Source of the DNA: JBJXFE01 sp046153875 | GTDB taxonomy: Bacteria; Planctomycetota; Phycisphaerae; Phycisphaerales; UBA1924 | NCBI GenBank assembly: GCA_046153875.1 | Contig: JBJXFE010000050.1 | Coordinates: 1 to 25,936, forward strand | DNA length: 25,936 nt | Reading direction: 5' to 3' | In this document: one piece after another, positions 1-7,341 of the stretch | Layout: every line of letters begins with the position of its first letter | Numbering within the stretch: position 1 is the stretch's first letter | Notes under the pieces: generated by a model | Told to the model about the DNA's origin: nothing | Databases searched by the model: none | The model's input: the letters and a program-made list of their open reading frames with translations, nothing else | Program-made: the position numbers and the translations under genes

Positions 1-732
1 GGTGGGCACGATGGGCTGGATCAGGGCGAACATGGCGTTGGCGTAGTCTCGGATCTCCTGCTGGGCGTGGGGGTCCATCCGCAGCGAGAGGAAGTGCAGC
101 AGATTGTGCAGGTCGATCTTCCAGTACCACTCCGTGTAGACGCTCAAAGGAAGGCCGATGCGGGCCAACTCACGGGCGATGCCCCCCTCAAGTGCCTTCT
201 CGTAGCCGGCATACTGGGCACGCTCCGTCTCCTCCAGGTAGCGCAGAAAGTCTTCGGCGGTCGATACATCCGCCGGTCCCTCTCCGCCCTGGCGGTTCGT
301 CTTGCTCTGCTGGCGGACGCCCTCCACTGACGGTCGGTAAAAGCGGTCCTTCACCACGGAGTAGCGGGCGGAATACTCGTTGACGTTGGCCGTCCGGTGC
401 CTGATCCACTGCCGGGCCACGAAGATGGGCATGACGTGGTGGAACTTGAACTCCACCATCTCGAACGGCGTCGTGTGCCGGTGGCGGAGCAGGTAGCGGA
501 TCAGCCCGCGGTCTTCGTTCACTTTCTTGGTGCCCTGCCCGTAGCTGACCCGGGCGGCCTGGACGATCGCGGCGTCCGCGGTCTGCCCCCGCGGCACCAG
601 CCGCGGCATGGCGTCGGTCAGGGCGACGAAGCCGTGATCGTGGATCTTCACCTCGTGGCGCGAGCAGCCGCCCATCACGTCGACGAGCGGAGACTCGGCG
701 GGCACCTTCGCGATCGCGGGGGCGTCGGGCAT
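1..732 (-). CDS. thyX: Flavin-dependent thymidylate synthase ThyX (3' end beyond the window)
   Basis: ThyX methylates dUMP to dTMP using methylene-tetrahydrofolate, FAD and NADPH, in the cytoplasm, replacing ThyA. The first 244 codons are visible; the C-terminus lies off the left edge. The ThyX signature RHRTANVNEYSAR is intact and keeps the RHR-x7-S pattern that binds dUMP and flavin. It is preceded by the family stretch around TTPFEMVEFKFHHVMPIF. Toward the edge, 'LPLSVYTEWYWKIDLHNLLHFL' (split here from a continuous helix region) fits the conserved C-terminal half. The ATG at 732 was chosen because the ThyX-like sequence begins shortly after it. No Shine-Dalgarno sequence lies at normal spacing; a TATCCT hexamer ends 7 bases before the ATG. 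The gene is divergent from the peptidase cassette. The family call is secure and the exact start is likely. Confidence 0.95.
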   Translation of the reverse strand, partial: MPDAPAIAKVPAESPLVDVMGGCSRHEVKIHDHGFVALTDAMPRLVPRGQTADAAIVQAARVSYGQGTKKVNEDRGLIRYLLRHRHTTPFEMVEFKFHHVMPIFVARQWIRHRTANVNEYSARYSVVKDRFYRPSVEGVRQQSKTNRQGGEGPADVSTAEDFLRYLEETERAQYAGYEKALEGGIARELARIGLPLSVYTEWYWKIDLHNLLHFLSLRMDPHAQQEIRDYANAMFALIQPIVPT

Positions 733-739
733 GGGGCAC

Positions 740-768
740 AGGATACGGAGCCTCCGCCCGTCTTTCAG
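740..768 (-). promoter_or_regulatory. Candidate thyX promoter, leaderless type
   Basis: On the minus strand, CTGAAA (763-768; four of six matches to TTGACA) is followed after 17 bases by TATCCT (740-745; four of six matches to TATAAT). Only 7 bases separate this hexamer from the ATG, so transcription would start at or next to the start codon. The one GGAGG nearby lies upstream of the hexamer and cannot serve as a ribosome binding site. This is pattern reading only. Confidence 0.4.
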
Positions 769-820
769 GCGCGCGCGGGCCGCCCGTGCTCCCCGCGCAA
801 ACGGGCCGGTCATCCGACCG

Positions 821-826
821 TAAACT
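821..826 (+). promoter_or_regulatory. Candidate -10 hexamer of the C39/ATP-grasp cassette
   Basis: TAAACT lies 9 bases before the ATG at 836, in an otherwise extremely GC-rich stretch. No convincing -35 hexamer is present at 16-18 bases. An inverted repeat, CGGTC-ATCC-GACCG, sits just upstream and could be an operator. The predicted transcript would have almost no leader. Confidence 0.3.
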
Positions 827-835
827 CGGGGCGCC

Positions 836-1597
836 ATGGAGAGCCGCCTGCGCCTGGAAATCCTGCCCCAGCCGGACGAGACGACGTGCGGGCCGACCTG
901 CCTGCACGCGATCTACCGGTACTACGGCGATCGGATCGCGCTGGGCCGGGTGATCGGCGGGGTGAAGCGGCTGCGGGGCGGCGGGACCATGGCCGTGCAT
1001 CTCGGGTGCCACGCACTCCAGCGCGGGTACAGAGCCGCGATCTACACCTACAACGTGGCGGTCTGGGACCCGAGCTGGTTCGCGGGCGGTGAGCCCGAGG
1101 CCGACCTGCTCCGCGCCAAGCTCAAGGCGCAGGCCGCCGTCAAGAGCGGGTACCGGCTCCAGGCCGCGACACGCGGATACCAGGCGTTCCTCAAGCTCGG
1201 CGGGCGTGTGCTGATGACGGACCTGACGCGCGGGCTTGTGCGGGACTACCTGAACCGCAAGGTGCCGATCCTGGCGGGCGTGAGCGCGACGTACCTGTAC
1301 CGCTCGCCGCGCGAGGTCGGCGCGCCCCGGTGGTACGACGACGTGCGGGGCACGCCGACCGGGCACTTCGTGGTGCTGTGCGGGTACGATCGGGAGAGCA
1401 AGGAGGTCATGGTGGCCGACCCGCTCCACCCCAACCCGCCCTTCGACAGCCACAAGTACCGCGTGAGAGTGGACCGGCTCGCCGGCGCCGTCTACCTCGG
1501 CGTGCTGACGTACGACTCGGTGATGCTGGTGATCGAGCCGCCGGAGCGGGCCACCCGCCCGCCTCGGCGTGGCGTGACCCGGGGGAAGCAGGGATGA
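836..1597 (+). CDS. C39-like (papain-fold) cysteine peptidase
   Basis: This is a 253-residue protein with the C39-type catalytic layout. Gln12 and Cys18 lie in PQPDETTCGPTC (oxyanion Gln six residues before the Cys). His177 is in PTGHFVVLCGYD and Asp195 in VMVADPLHP. No signal peptide, membrane segment or ABC-transporter domain is visible, so it should be a free cytosolic peptidase or transpeptidase rather than a bacteriocin exporter. It opens a co-directional cassette with an RLAN/RimK-like ligase, a GCS2-like ligase and an N-formylglutamate amidohydrolase-like enzyme, which suggests it trims or transfers the peptide they make. Its TGA overlaps an ATG (ATGA at 1594-1597). The start codon lacks a clear ribosome binding site. 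The family is confident; the substrate is unknown. Confidence 0.85.
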   Translation: MESRLRLEILPQPDETTCGPTCLHAIYRYYGDRIALGRVIGGVKRLRGGGTMAVHLGCHALQRGYRAAIYTYNVAVWDPSWFAGGEPEADLLRAKLKAQAAVKSGYRLQAATRGYQAFLKLGGRVLMTDLTRGLVRDYLNRKVPILAGVSATYLYRSPREVGAPRWYDDVRGTPTGHFVVLCGYDRESKEVMVADPLHPNPPFDSHKYRVRVDRLAGAVYLGVLTYDSVMLVIEPPERATRPPRRGVTRGKQG

Positions 1598-1662
1598 ACG
1601 AGCGTGCCGACGCGGACGACGCCGACCCGCGATCAGCGCGCAGGGGGCCCCTGCCGTGCTGA
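1594..1662 (+). CDS. Possible 22-residue leader/coupling peptide, or the shifted true N-terminus of the ATP-grasp gene
   Basis: This short frame starts in an ATGA overlap with the peptidase stop. It has a purine-rich stretch (GGGGGAAG, 1581-1588) at good spacing. It ends in a TGA at 1660-1662 that overlaps the GTG start of the ATP-grasp gene at 1656. The peptide is rich in Asp, Ala and Arg and ends in PLPC. Three readings are possible: a coupling peptide that brings ribosomes to the GTG; a substrate peptide for the cassette; or the real start of the ligase, separated from it by a one-base loss in the GGGGGCCCC run at 1643-1651. I cannot decide from one sequence. Confidence 0.25.
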   Translation: MNERADADDADPRSARRGPLPC

Positions 1663-3119
1663 CCCTGATCGTCCTTGAGAACCCGCGCGAGTGGGACCTG
1701 CATGTCGGCGGCGTCGAGGTCGTCTCGGCCCGGCGGTACCTGGTCGATCCCGCGTACAGCGACCTGCGGGCCGCCAAGGTCTTCAACCTCTGCTCGTCGT
1801 ACCGCTACCAGTCGCTGGGGTACTACGTCTCGCTGGTGGCGGCCGCGCGGGGGCACAAGCCCCTGCCCGCGATCGCGACCATCCAGGACCTGAAATACCA
1901 GCCGATCGTGCGGGTCCTCGCGGAGGACCTGGCGGCGCTGATCCGCCGGAGCCTGGCGCCGCTCAAGGGCAACACCTTCACGCTCAGCATCTACTTCGGC
2001 GGGAACATGGCGGAGCGGTACGCGCCGCTGTGCCGGGCGCTCTTCAACCAGTTCGCGGCCCCGTTGCTGCGGGCGTCGTTCCGCCGCCACCCCGAGGACG
2101 GGTGGCAGCTCGAGTCGCTCCGCCCGATCGCGATGAGCGAGATCCCGTCGGAGCACGACGCGTTCGTGCGGGCGCGGTCGGAGGCGTATTTCTCCAGGCC
2201 TCGGCGGGTGGAGCCGAAGCGCCGCGAGCACCGGTACGACCTGGCGATCCTCTCCGACCCGGACGACCCCAACCCGCCGAGCGACAAGGTGGCCCTCGCC
2301 CGGTTCGTGCGTGCGGCCGAGTCGCGCGGGTTCTCCGTGGAGATGATCGACCAGGACGACGGGTACGGTCGGCTCGGCGAGTTCGACGCGCTGTTCATCC
2401 GCGAGACGACGAGCGTGAACCATCACACGTTCCGCTTCGCGCGCCGTGCGGCGGCCGAGGGGCTCGTGGTGATCGACGACCCCGAGTCGATCCTGCGCTG
2501 CACGAACAAGGTGTACCTGGCCGAGCTGCTCGATCGACACCGGGTGCCCACGCCGCGGACGGAGATCATCAGCGCCGACAACGCCGCCTCCGCCGCGCTC
2601 AAGATCGGGTTCCCCTGCGTGGTCAAGCAGCCGGACAGCTCGTTCTCGCTCGGGGTGGTGAAGGCCGACACGGAGCGGGAGTTCAGCCGGCACCTGGACC
2701 GGCTGTTCAAGGTCTCGGAGCTGCTGATCGTGCAGGAGTTCCTGCCCACCGCGTTCGACTGGCGGGTCGGGGTTCTGAACAGGCGGGCGCTCTACGTCTG
2801 CCGATACCACATGGCCGGCAAGCACTGGCAGATCATGGACCACCGCAAACCGGGCGCATCGTCGTCGGGACGGGTCGAGGCCGTCCCGGTGGCGAAGGCG
2901 CCGCGGAATGTGGTGCGGCTCGCGGTCAAGGCCGCGGGGCTCATCGGCGACGGGCTGTACGGCGTGGACGTGAAGGTCGTCAACGGGGAGCCGATGGTCA
3001 TCGAGGTGAACGACAACCCCAGCATCGACGCGGGGTGTGAGGACGCCGTGCTCGGGCGGAAGCTGTACGAGCGCATCATGGACGCGTTCGTCGAGCGGCT
3101 CGAGACCGCCGGGAGCTAG
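1656..3119 (+). CDS. RimK-like ATP-grasp ligase with RLAN-type N-terminal domain
   Basis: This is a 487-residue protein. Residues 1 to about 170 resemble the RLAN domain (RimK-like ATP-grasp N-terminal domain), starting LTLIVLENPREW and containing FNLCSSYRYQSLGYYVS. From about residue 195 a RimK-type ATP-grasp fold follows. Lys324 in CVVKQPDSSFSLG fits the nucleotide-binding lysine. VIEVNDNPSID (Glu450, Asn452, Asn454) fits the Mg-ATP ligands. The family joins a carboxylate, activated as acyl phosphate, to an amine, often extending a peptide. The GTG start was taken because homology to RLAN begins there; it lies inside the stop of a 22-codon frame, and an ATG at 1594 is in another frame. The neighbouring GCS2 ligase and peptidase suggest non-ribosomal peptide or tag synthesis. 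Product unknown. Confidence 0.9.
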   Translation: MLTLIVLENPREWDLHVGGVEVVSARRYLVDPAYSDLRAAKVFNLCSSYRYQSLGYYVSLVAAARGHKPLPAIATIQDLKYQPIVRVLAEDLAALIRRSLAPLKGNTFTLSIYFGGNMAERYAPLCRALFNQFAAPLLRASFRRHPEDGWQLESLRPIAMSEIPSEHDAFVRARSEAYFSRPRRVEPKRREHRYDLAILSDPDDPNPPSDKVALARFVRAAESRGFSVEMIDQDDGYGRLGEFDALFIRETTSVNHHTFRFARRAAAEGLVVIDDPESILRCTNKVYLAELLDRHRVPTPRTEIISADNAASAALKIGFPCVVKQPDSSFSLGVVKADTEREFSRHLDRLFKVSELLIVQEFLPTAFDWRVGVLNRRALYVCRYHMAGKHWQIMDHRKPGASSSGRVEAVPVAKAPRNVVRLAVKAAGLIGDGLYGVDVKVVNGEPMVIEVNDNPSIDAGCEDAVLGRKLYERIMDAFVERLETAGS

Positions 3120-3123
3120 CATC

Positions 3124-4401
3124 GTGGAGCACCGTTTCGGCCTCTTCGAGCGGTACGGCGTCGAGATCGAGCACGCGATCGTGCGCACCGACACGCTCGA
3201 CGTGCTGCCCGCCGCCGATGCCGTGCTGCGCGACGCCGCGGGCGCGATCTGCGGCGAGGTCGACCACGGCGGGGTGTCGTGGTCCAACGAGCTGTGCCTC
3301 CACGTGGTTGAGCTGAAGAACACGGAGCCCGCGGCGACGCTCGATGGGCTGTCAGCCCGGTTCCAGGAGCAGGTCGGGCGCGTGAACGCGCGGCTCGCCG
3401 ATCCAACGGCGGACGCACCCGGGCCCGCACGACTCATGCCCGGCGGGATGCACCCGTGGATGATCCCGGCGACGCAGACGCGGCTCTGGCCCCACGACCA
3501 TGCCGAGTTCTACGCCGCGTTCGACCGCATATTCGACTGCCGCCGGCACGGCTGGGCGAACGTGCAGAGCGTCCACCTGAACCTGCCGTTCCGTTCGGAC
3601 GAGACCCCGCTGTCCGAGTTCGGGCGGCTGCACGCGGCGGTGCGGCTGATCCTGCCGCTGCTGCCCGCGCTGGCGGCGGCGTCCCCGGTGATGGACGGAC
3701 GCCCGACCGGACTCATGGACAACCGGCTCGCCGTGTACGCGATGAACGCCGTGCGCGTTCCGTCGATGACCGGGCGCGTGATCCCCGAGGCGGTGTACAC
3801 GCGCGAGGCCTACGAGCGCACCGTGCTGGGCCCGATCTACGACGAGCTCGCGCCGCTGGACCCTGCAGGTCTGCTCCGCCATGAGTGGGCCAACGCCCGG
3901 GGCGCGATCGGCCGGTTCGAGCGCGGCACGATCGAGATTCGGCTCATGGACGCCCAGGAGTGCCCGCGCGCCGACGTGGCGATCTGCGGCGCGGTGGCCG
4001 CCGTGCTGCGCGACCTCGTCGCCGAGCGGTGGCTCGACGTTCACCGGCAGCAGGCGTTCGGGATCGATCCGCTCGCGGAGGTCCTCGGCTCCACCATCCG
4101 GGACGCCGAGCGGGCCGTCATCCGCGACAAGGACTACCTGCGGGCCCTCGGGTTCGGTGCGCCGGCGTGCACGGCCGGCGACCTCTGGGCTCACCTTGCC
4201 GAGACCATCGGGCCCGGCGCGTATGTGCCGGACGAGGGACCGGGCGAGCATCCGCTCGACGTGATCCTGCGCGAGGGCCCGCTGGCGCGGCGCATCGCGA
4301 ACGCGCTGGGCCCCGGCCCGAGCCGCCCGCACCTGGTCGCCATCGCCGGGCGGCTGTGCGACGCGCTCCGCGACGGGAGGTCGTTCCGTGGCGCGACGTG
4401 A
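3124..4401 (+). CDS. GCS2-like carboxylate-amine ligase (glutamate-cysteine ligase family)
   Basis: This is a 425-residue protein of the GCS2 superfamily, glutamine-synthetase-fold enzymes that form an amide on a side-chain carboxylate using ATP. Visible signs are the N-terminal RYGVEIEHAIV (metal-binding acidic residues), a central NVQSVHLNLPFRSDE, TGLMDNRLAVYAMNAVRVPS, and the C-terminal FERGTIEIRLMDAQECP. Length fits the family. The GTG at 3124 is preceded by GGGAG (3111-3115) at good spacing and starts 4 bases after the ATP-grasp stop. An in-frame start further upstream would overlap the previous gene heavily and was rejected. It overlaps the next gene by 14 bases. It is unlikely to be an ordinary glutathione-pathway GshA, because no GshB-type gene is beside it. 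The acceptor and donor are unknown. Confidence 0.9.
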   Translation: MEHRFGLFERYGVEIEHAIVRTDTLDVLPAADAVLRDAAGAICGEVDHGGVSWSNELCLHVVELKNTEPAATLDGLSARFQEQVGRVNARLADPTADAPGPARLMPGGMHPWMIPATQTRLWPHDHAEFYAAFDRIFDCRRHGWANVQSVHLNLPFRSDETPLSEFGRLHAAVRLILPLLPALAAASPVMDGRPTGLMDNRLAVYAMNAVRVPSMTGRVIPEAVYTREAYERTVLGPIYDELAPLDPAGLLRHEWANARGAIGRFERGTIEIRLMDAQECPRADVAICGAVAAVLRDLVAERWLDVHRQQAFGIDPLAEVLGSTIRDAERAVIRDKDYLRALGFGAPACTAGDLWAHLAETIGPGAYVPDEGPGEHPLDVILREGPLARRIANALGPGPSRPHLVAIAGRLCDALRDGRSFRGAT

Positions 4402-5212
4402 CGCCCGGCGTGCCGCGGTCGTGCTGCTCCTGACGTGCGAGCACGGCGGGAACGTCGTGCCGCGACGGTACGCCGGGCTGTTCCGCGGGCGCTCGGCGCT
4501 GCTGCGATCGCACCGTGGGTGGGACCCGGGCGCACTGGTGTTGGCGGGAGTGCTGTCGCGGCGGCTGCGGGCGCCGCTCCTCGCCGCGTCGGTCACGCGG
4601 CTTGTGGTCGACCTGAACCGCTCGCCGGACCACCCCGCGGTGTTCTCCGCGATCACGCGCGGCCTGCCCGGCGTGGAGCGCAACCGGATCATGGCGCGCC
4701 ACTACCACCCGTACCGGAACCGCGTGGCACACGCCGTGGCCAACGCCCACAACACCGGGAACGCCGTGGTCCACGTCGGGGTCCACTCGTTCACGCCCGT
4801 GCTCCGCGGGAAGCGTCGGCGCACCGACATCGGGCTGCTCTACGACCCGTCCCGTGTGCACGAGCGGGCGCTCGCCGAGCGTTGGCGGGACGCCTTGGGC
4901 GTCGCGGCTCCCGGGTTGCGGGTGCGGATGAACGACCCCTACCGGGGCACGTCGGACGGCCTGACTACGACGCTGCGGCGGGCGTGCCCACGCGTCACCT
5001 ACGCGGGCATCGAGCTTGAGGTGAATCAACGGCTGGTGCGCGGACCTGCGGTGCGTGAGCTGTTCGGAGTGATCGCGGGCGCGCTCGACGCGGCACTGGT
5101 CCCACCGCGTCGGCGCGTGTTCTCGGTCCGCGGTCGCGGTGGATCCTCCGAACCCGTGATCGCTTCGCACACGCCCCGATCGCGGGTGCTCCGTCGGTGC
5201 ACCGTCTCATAA
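4388..5212 (+). CDS. N-formylglutamate amidohydrolase-like hydrolase
   Basis: This is a 274-residue member of the N-formylglutamate amidohydrolase (HutG-like) family, zinc hydrolases that remove an N-acyl group from an acidic amino acid. Family motifs are present in order: LLTCEHGGN (residues 14-22, including Glu18 and His19), VDLNRSPDHP (from about residue 75), and VHVGVHSFTP (His129 and His133), followed by DIGLLYDPSR. It starts at a GTG overlapping the end of the GCS2-like gene by 14 bases, so translation is probably coupled. No histidine-utilisation gene is nearby, so a role in histidine breakdown is unlikely. With two ligases and a peptidase in the same cassette it more likely removes a protecting group from, or recycles, the peptide product. 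That role is inference. Confidence 0.88.
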   Translation: MARRDARRAAVVLLLTCEHGGNVVPRRYAGLFRGRSALLRSHRGWDPGALVLAGVLSRRLRAPLLAASVTRLVVDLNRSPDHPAVFSAITRGLPGVERNRIMARHYHPYRNRVAHAVANAHNTGNAVVHVGVHSFTPVLRGKRRRTDIGLLYDPSRVHERALAERWRDALGVAAPGLRVRMNDPYRGTSDGLTTTLRRACPRVTYAGIELEVNQRLVRGPAVRELFGVIAGALDAALVPPRRRVFSVRGRGGSSEPVIASHTPRSRVLRRCTVS

Positions 5213-5279
5213 GACCCCCGGTCGGCACGATCGGACCCGCGCGCCGGACCCCACGTGGACCGGCAGGGGCCGCGGGCCG

Positions 5280-7334
5280 ATGAACCCCCCGAGGCCGCGG
5301 GTCGGGTTCCGCCCGCGGATCCAGGGGAGGGGGCGCTCGCGGCTCATGCTGAGCTTGCGGATCCATCTTGTGCTGTACGTGCTGGCCATGTCCGCGCTCG
5401 TGGCGGCCGGGGCGATCTGGTACGGGCTGCACGGGCAGGACCGCACGGTGACGGAGGAACTGGAGCGCGCGACGCGCGCGGCGGGCCTCGTGCTCGCACA
5501 GTCGATCTCGACGCCGATCGCGCGCGCCGACCGCACGGCCGTCGAGCAGACGGTGCGCGAGTGGATGGCGCGCGGGGTGTTCGCGCGGATCACGGTCGAG
5601 GACGCGCGCGGCGATCGCGTGGCGCACGCGATCATCGCTACGCCCAGGCCGCCGCGCTACTGGTGGCTCTGGAAGTGGGTCCTGGGCGACGGCACGGAGG
5701 ACCCGCCTCTGGTGGTGGCGACGCCGATCGTCGGGCCCACGGGCGGGCGGCTGGGCGTCATCAGAGTCCAGCTCCCGTCCGAACGCGACGCGTTGACGAT
5801 GCACGCGGCGGTGACGCGCGGCGTCGGGATGGCGGCCCTCGCGCTCGGGTTCGTCACGGTGTTCACCGCGCTGGCGGCCGGTTACCTCACGACGCCCCTG
5901 GGGCGGATCGCGCACGGCGTGGCCGAGCTGGGCAAGGAGAACTTCGGCGTCAGAATCGAGCTCGGCGGGCCGCTGGAGCTGGCGGGGCTGGCGTTCTCGA
6001 TCAACAACGTCGCGGAGCGGCTCAAGTCGATGGCGGCGCTGCAGGCCTCCACGATCGAGAAATCGAACTTCATCAACAACGTCGTGGAGTCGATGGTGGC
6101 GTCGCTCATGGTGGTGGACCAGGACGCCAAGGTCCGCGCCCTGAACCCGGCGACGGGCCACCTGCTCGGGTACAAGACGGATGAGCTGATCGGGCGGTCG
6201 TCGAGCCTCATCTGCGTGGCCGACGGGTTCCACCTCACGTCCTCGCGGCTGTCGCAGCTCCTGGGCTCGGGCGCGCTCAAGGACCACGAGGTCAACTACA
6301 TCTCGAAGGACAACCGGCACATCCCGGTCAGCCTGTCGGGTTCGGCGATCAAGGATGCGAAGGGGCGGGTCACGGGCTATGTGTGCATCGGGACGGACAT
6401 CTCGCAGCGCAAGCAGGCCGAGGCGGAGAAGCAGAAGCTCCACAGCCAGCTCGTCGCCACGAGCCGACAGGCCGGCATGGCCGAGGTCGCCACCGGCGTG
6501 CTGCACAACGTCGGCAACGTGCTCAACAGCATCAACGTCTCCGCCGCGGTCGTCGAGGAGACGCTCAAGAAGTCCAAGGTTCCGATGGTGCGCCAGGTTG
6601 CGGACCTGCTCGGGGAGAACCGGGCCGACATCGGGCGGTTCATGGCCGAGTCCGAGCGCGGCCGCCTGCTGCCCGACTATCTGTCGAAGCTCGCCCAGCA
6701 CCTGGCCGACGAGCAGGCGTCGCTGATGACCGAGATGAAGTCGCTCTCGAACCACGTGGGGCACGTGAAGGACATCATCGGGGTGCAGCAGTCGATCTCC
6801 CGCCCCGCCGGCGTCGTCGAGCTGCTCTCGGTTCGCGACCTGCTCGAGGACGCGGTGCAGATGGTGGCGCCCAGCGCCGCACGCCACCACGTCACAATCG
6901 TCCGCGAGTTCTCGGAGACGCCGCAGGTCAAGACCGACAAGCACCGCGTCCTCCAGGTGCTCGTGAACCTGCTCACCAACGCGATGGACGCCGTCAAGGA
7001 GACCGCCCCGCAGCGCGACGGGCGGATCGTGCTGCGCGTCAAGCGGAACCGGCCCGATACGAAGACCGTGCGCGTCGAGGTCGAGGACAACGGCATCGGC
7101 ATCCCGCCGGACAACGTGACGCGCATCTTCACCCACGGGTTCACGACCAAGAAGAAGGGCCACGGCTTCGGGCTCCACAGCTGCGCGCTCGCGGCCAAAG
7201 AGCTCCAGGGCGCCCTCACCGTCTCGAGCCCGGGCCCGGGGCAGGGATCGACGTTCACCCTCGTCCTGCCGATCGAGCCCGCCATGGCGGGCGCCGCGGC
7301 CGGCGCGACACCACCGGCGGCCCAGGCGGCATGA
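5280..7334 (+). CDS. Membrane sensor histidine kinase (HAMP-PAS-HATPase)
   Basis: This is a 684-residue sensor. A transmembrane helix (about residues 26-50), a periplasmic region of about 130 residues and a second helix (about 181-203) come first. HAMP (about 203-255), a PAS domain (about 263-380) and the kinase core follow. The likely phospho-accepting His409 lies in GVLHNVGNVLNSINV, a known variant of the H-box with Asn after His. The ATP site has the N-box NLLTNAMDAV (about 563-572), the G1 box DNGIGIPP (about 603) and GHGFGLHSCALAA. Its partner is almost certainly the response regulator 7 bases downstream. ATG 5346 is an alternative start: it is preceded by AGGGGAGGGGG (5323-5333) and would place the first helix at the very N-terminus. 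The start at 5280 has no clear ribosome binding site. The signal sensed is unknown. Confidence 0.92.
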   Translation: MNPPRPRVGFRPRIQGRGRSRLMLSLRIHLVLYVLAMSALVAAGAIWYGLHGQDRTVTEELERATRAAGLVLAQSISTPIARADRTAVEQTVREWMARGVFARITVEDARGDRVAHAIIATPRPPRYWWLWKWVLGDGTEDPPLVVATPIVGPTGGRLGVIRVQLPSERDALTMHAAVTRGVGMAALALGFVTVFTALAAGYLTTPLGRIAHGVAELGKENFGVRIELGGPLELAGLAFSINNVAERLKSMAALQASTIEKSNFINNVVESMVASLMVVDQDAKVRALNPATGHLLGYKTDELIGRSSSLICVADGFHLTSSRLSQLLGSGALKDHEVNYISKDNRHIPVSLSGSAIKDAKGRVTGYVCIGTDISQRKQAEAEKQKLHSQLVATSRQAGMAEVATGVLHNVGNVLNSINVSAAVVEETLKKSKVPMVRQVADLLGENRADIGRFMAESERGRLLPDYLSKLAQHLADEQASLMTEMKSLSNHVGHVKDIIGVQQSISRPAGVVELLSVRDLLEDAVQMVAPSAARHHVTIVREFSETPQVKTDKHRVLQVLVNLLTNAMDAVKETAPQRDGRIVLRVKRNRPDTKTVRVEVEDNGIGIPPDNVTRIFTHGFTTKKKGHGFGLHSCALAAKELQGALTVSSPGPGQGSTFTLVLPIEPAMAGAAAGATPPAAQAA

Positions 7335-7341
7335 GCCCAGC

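Noticed and set aside
188..1786. Minus-strand open frame of 532 codons
   Set aside because: Its first part is antisense to the C39 peptidase gene and its last part is a shifted frame of thyX; it has no features of its own.
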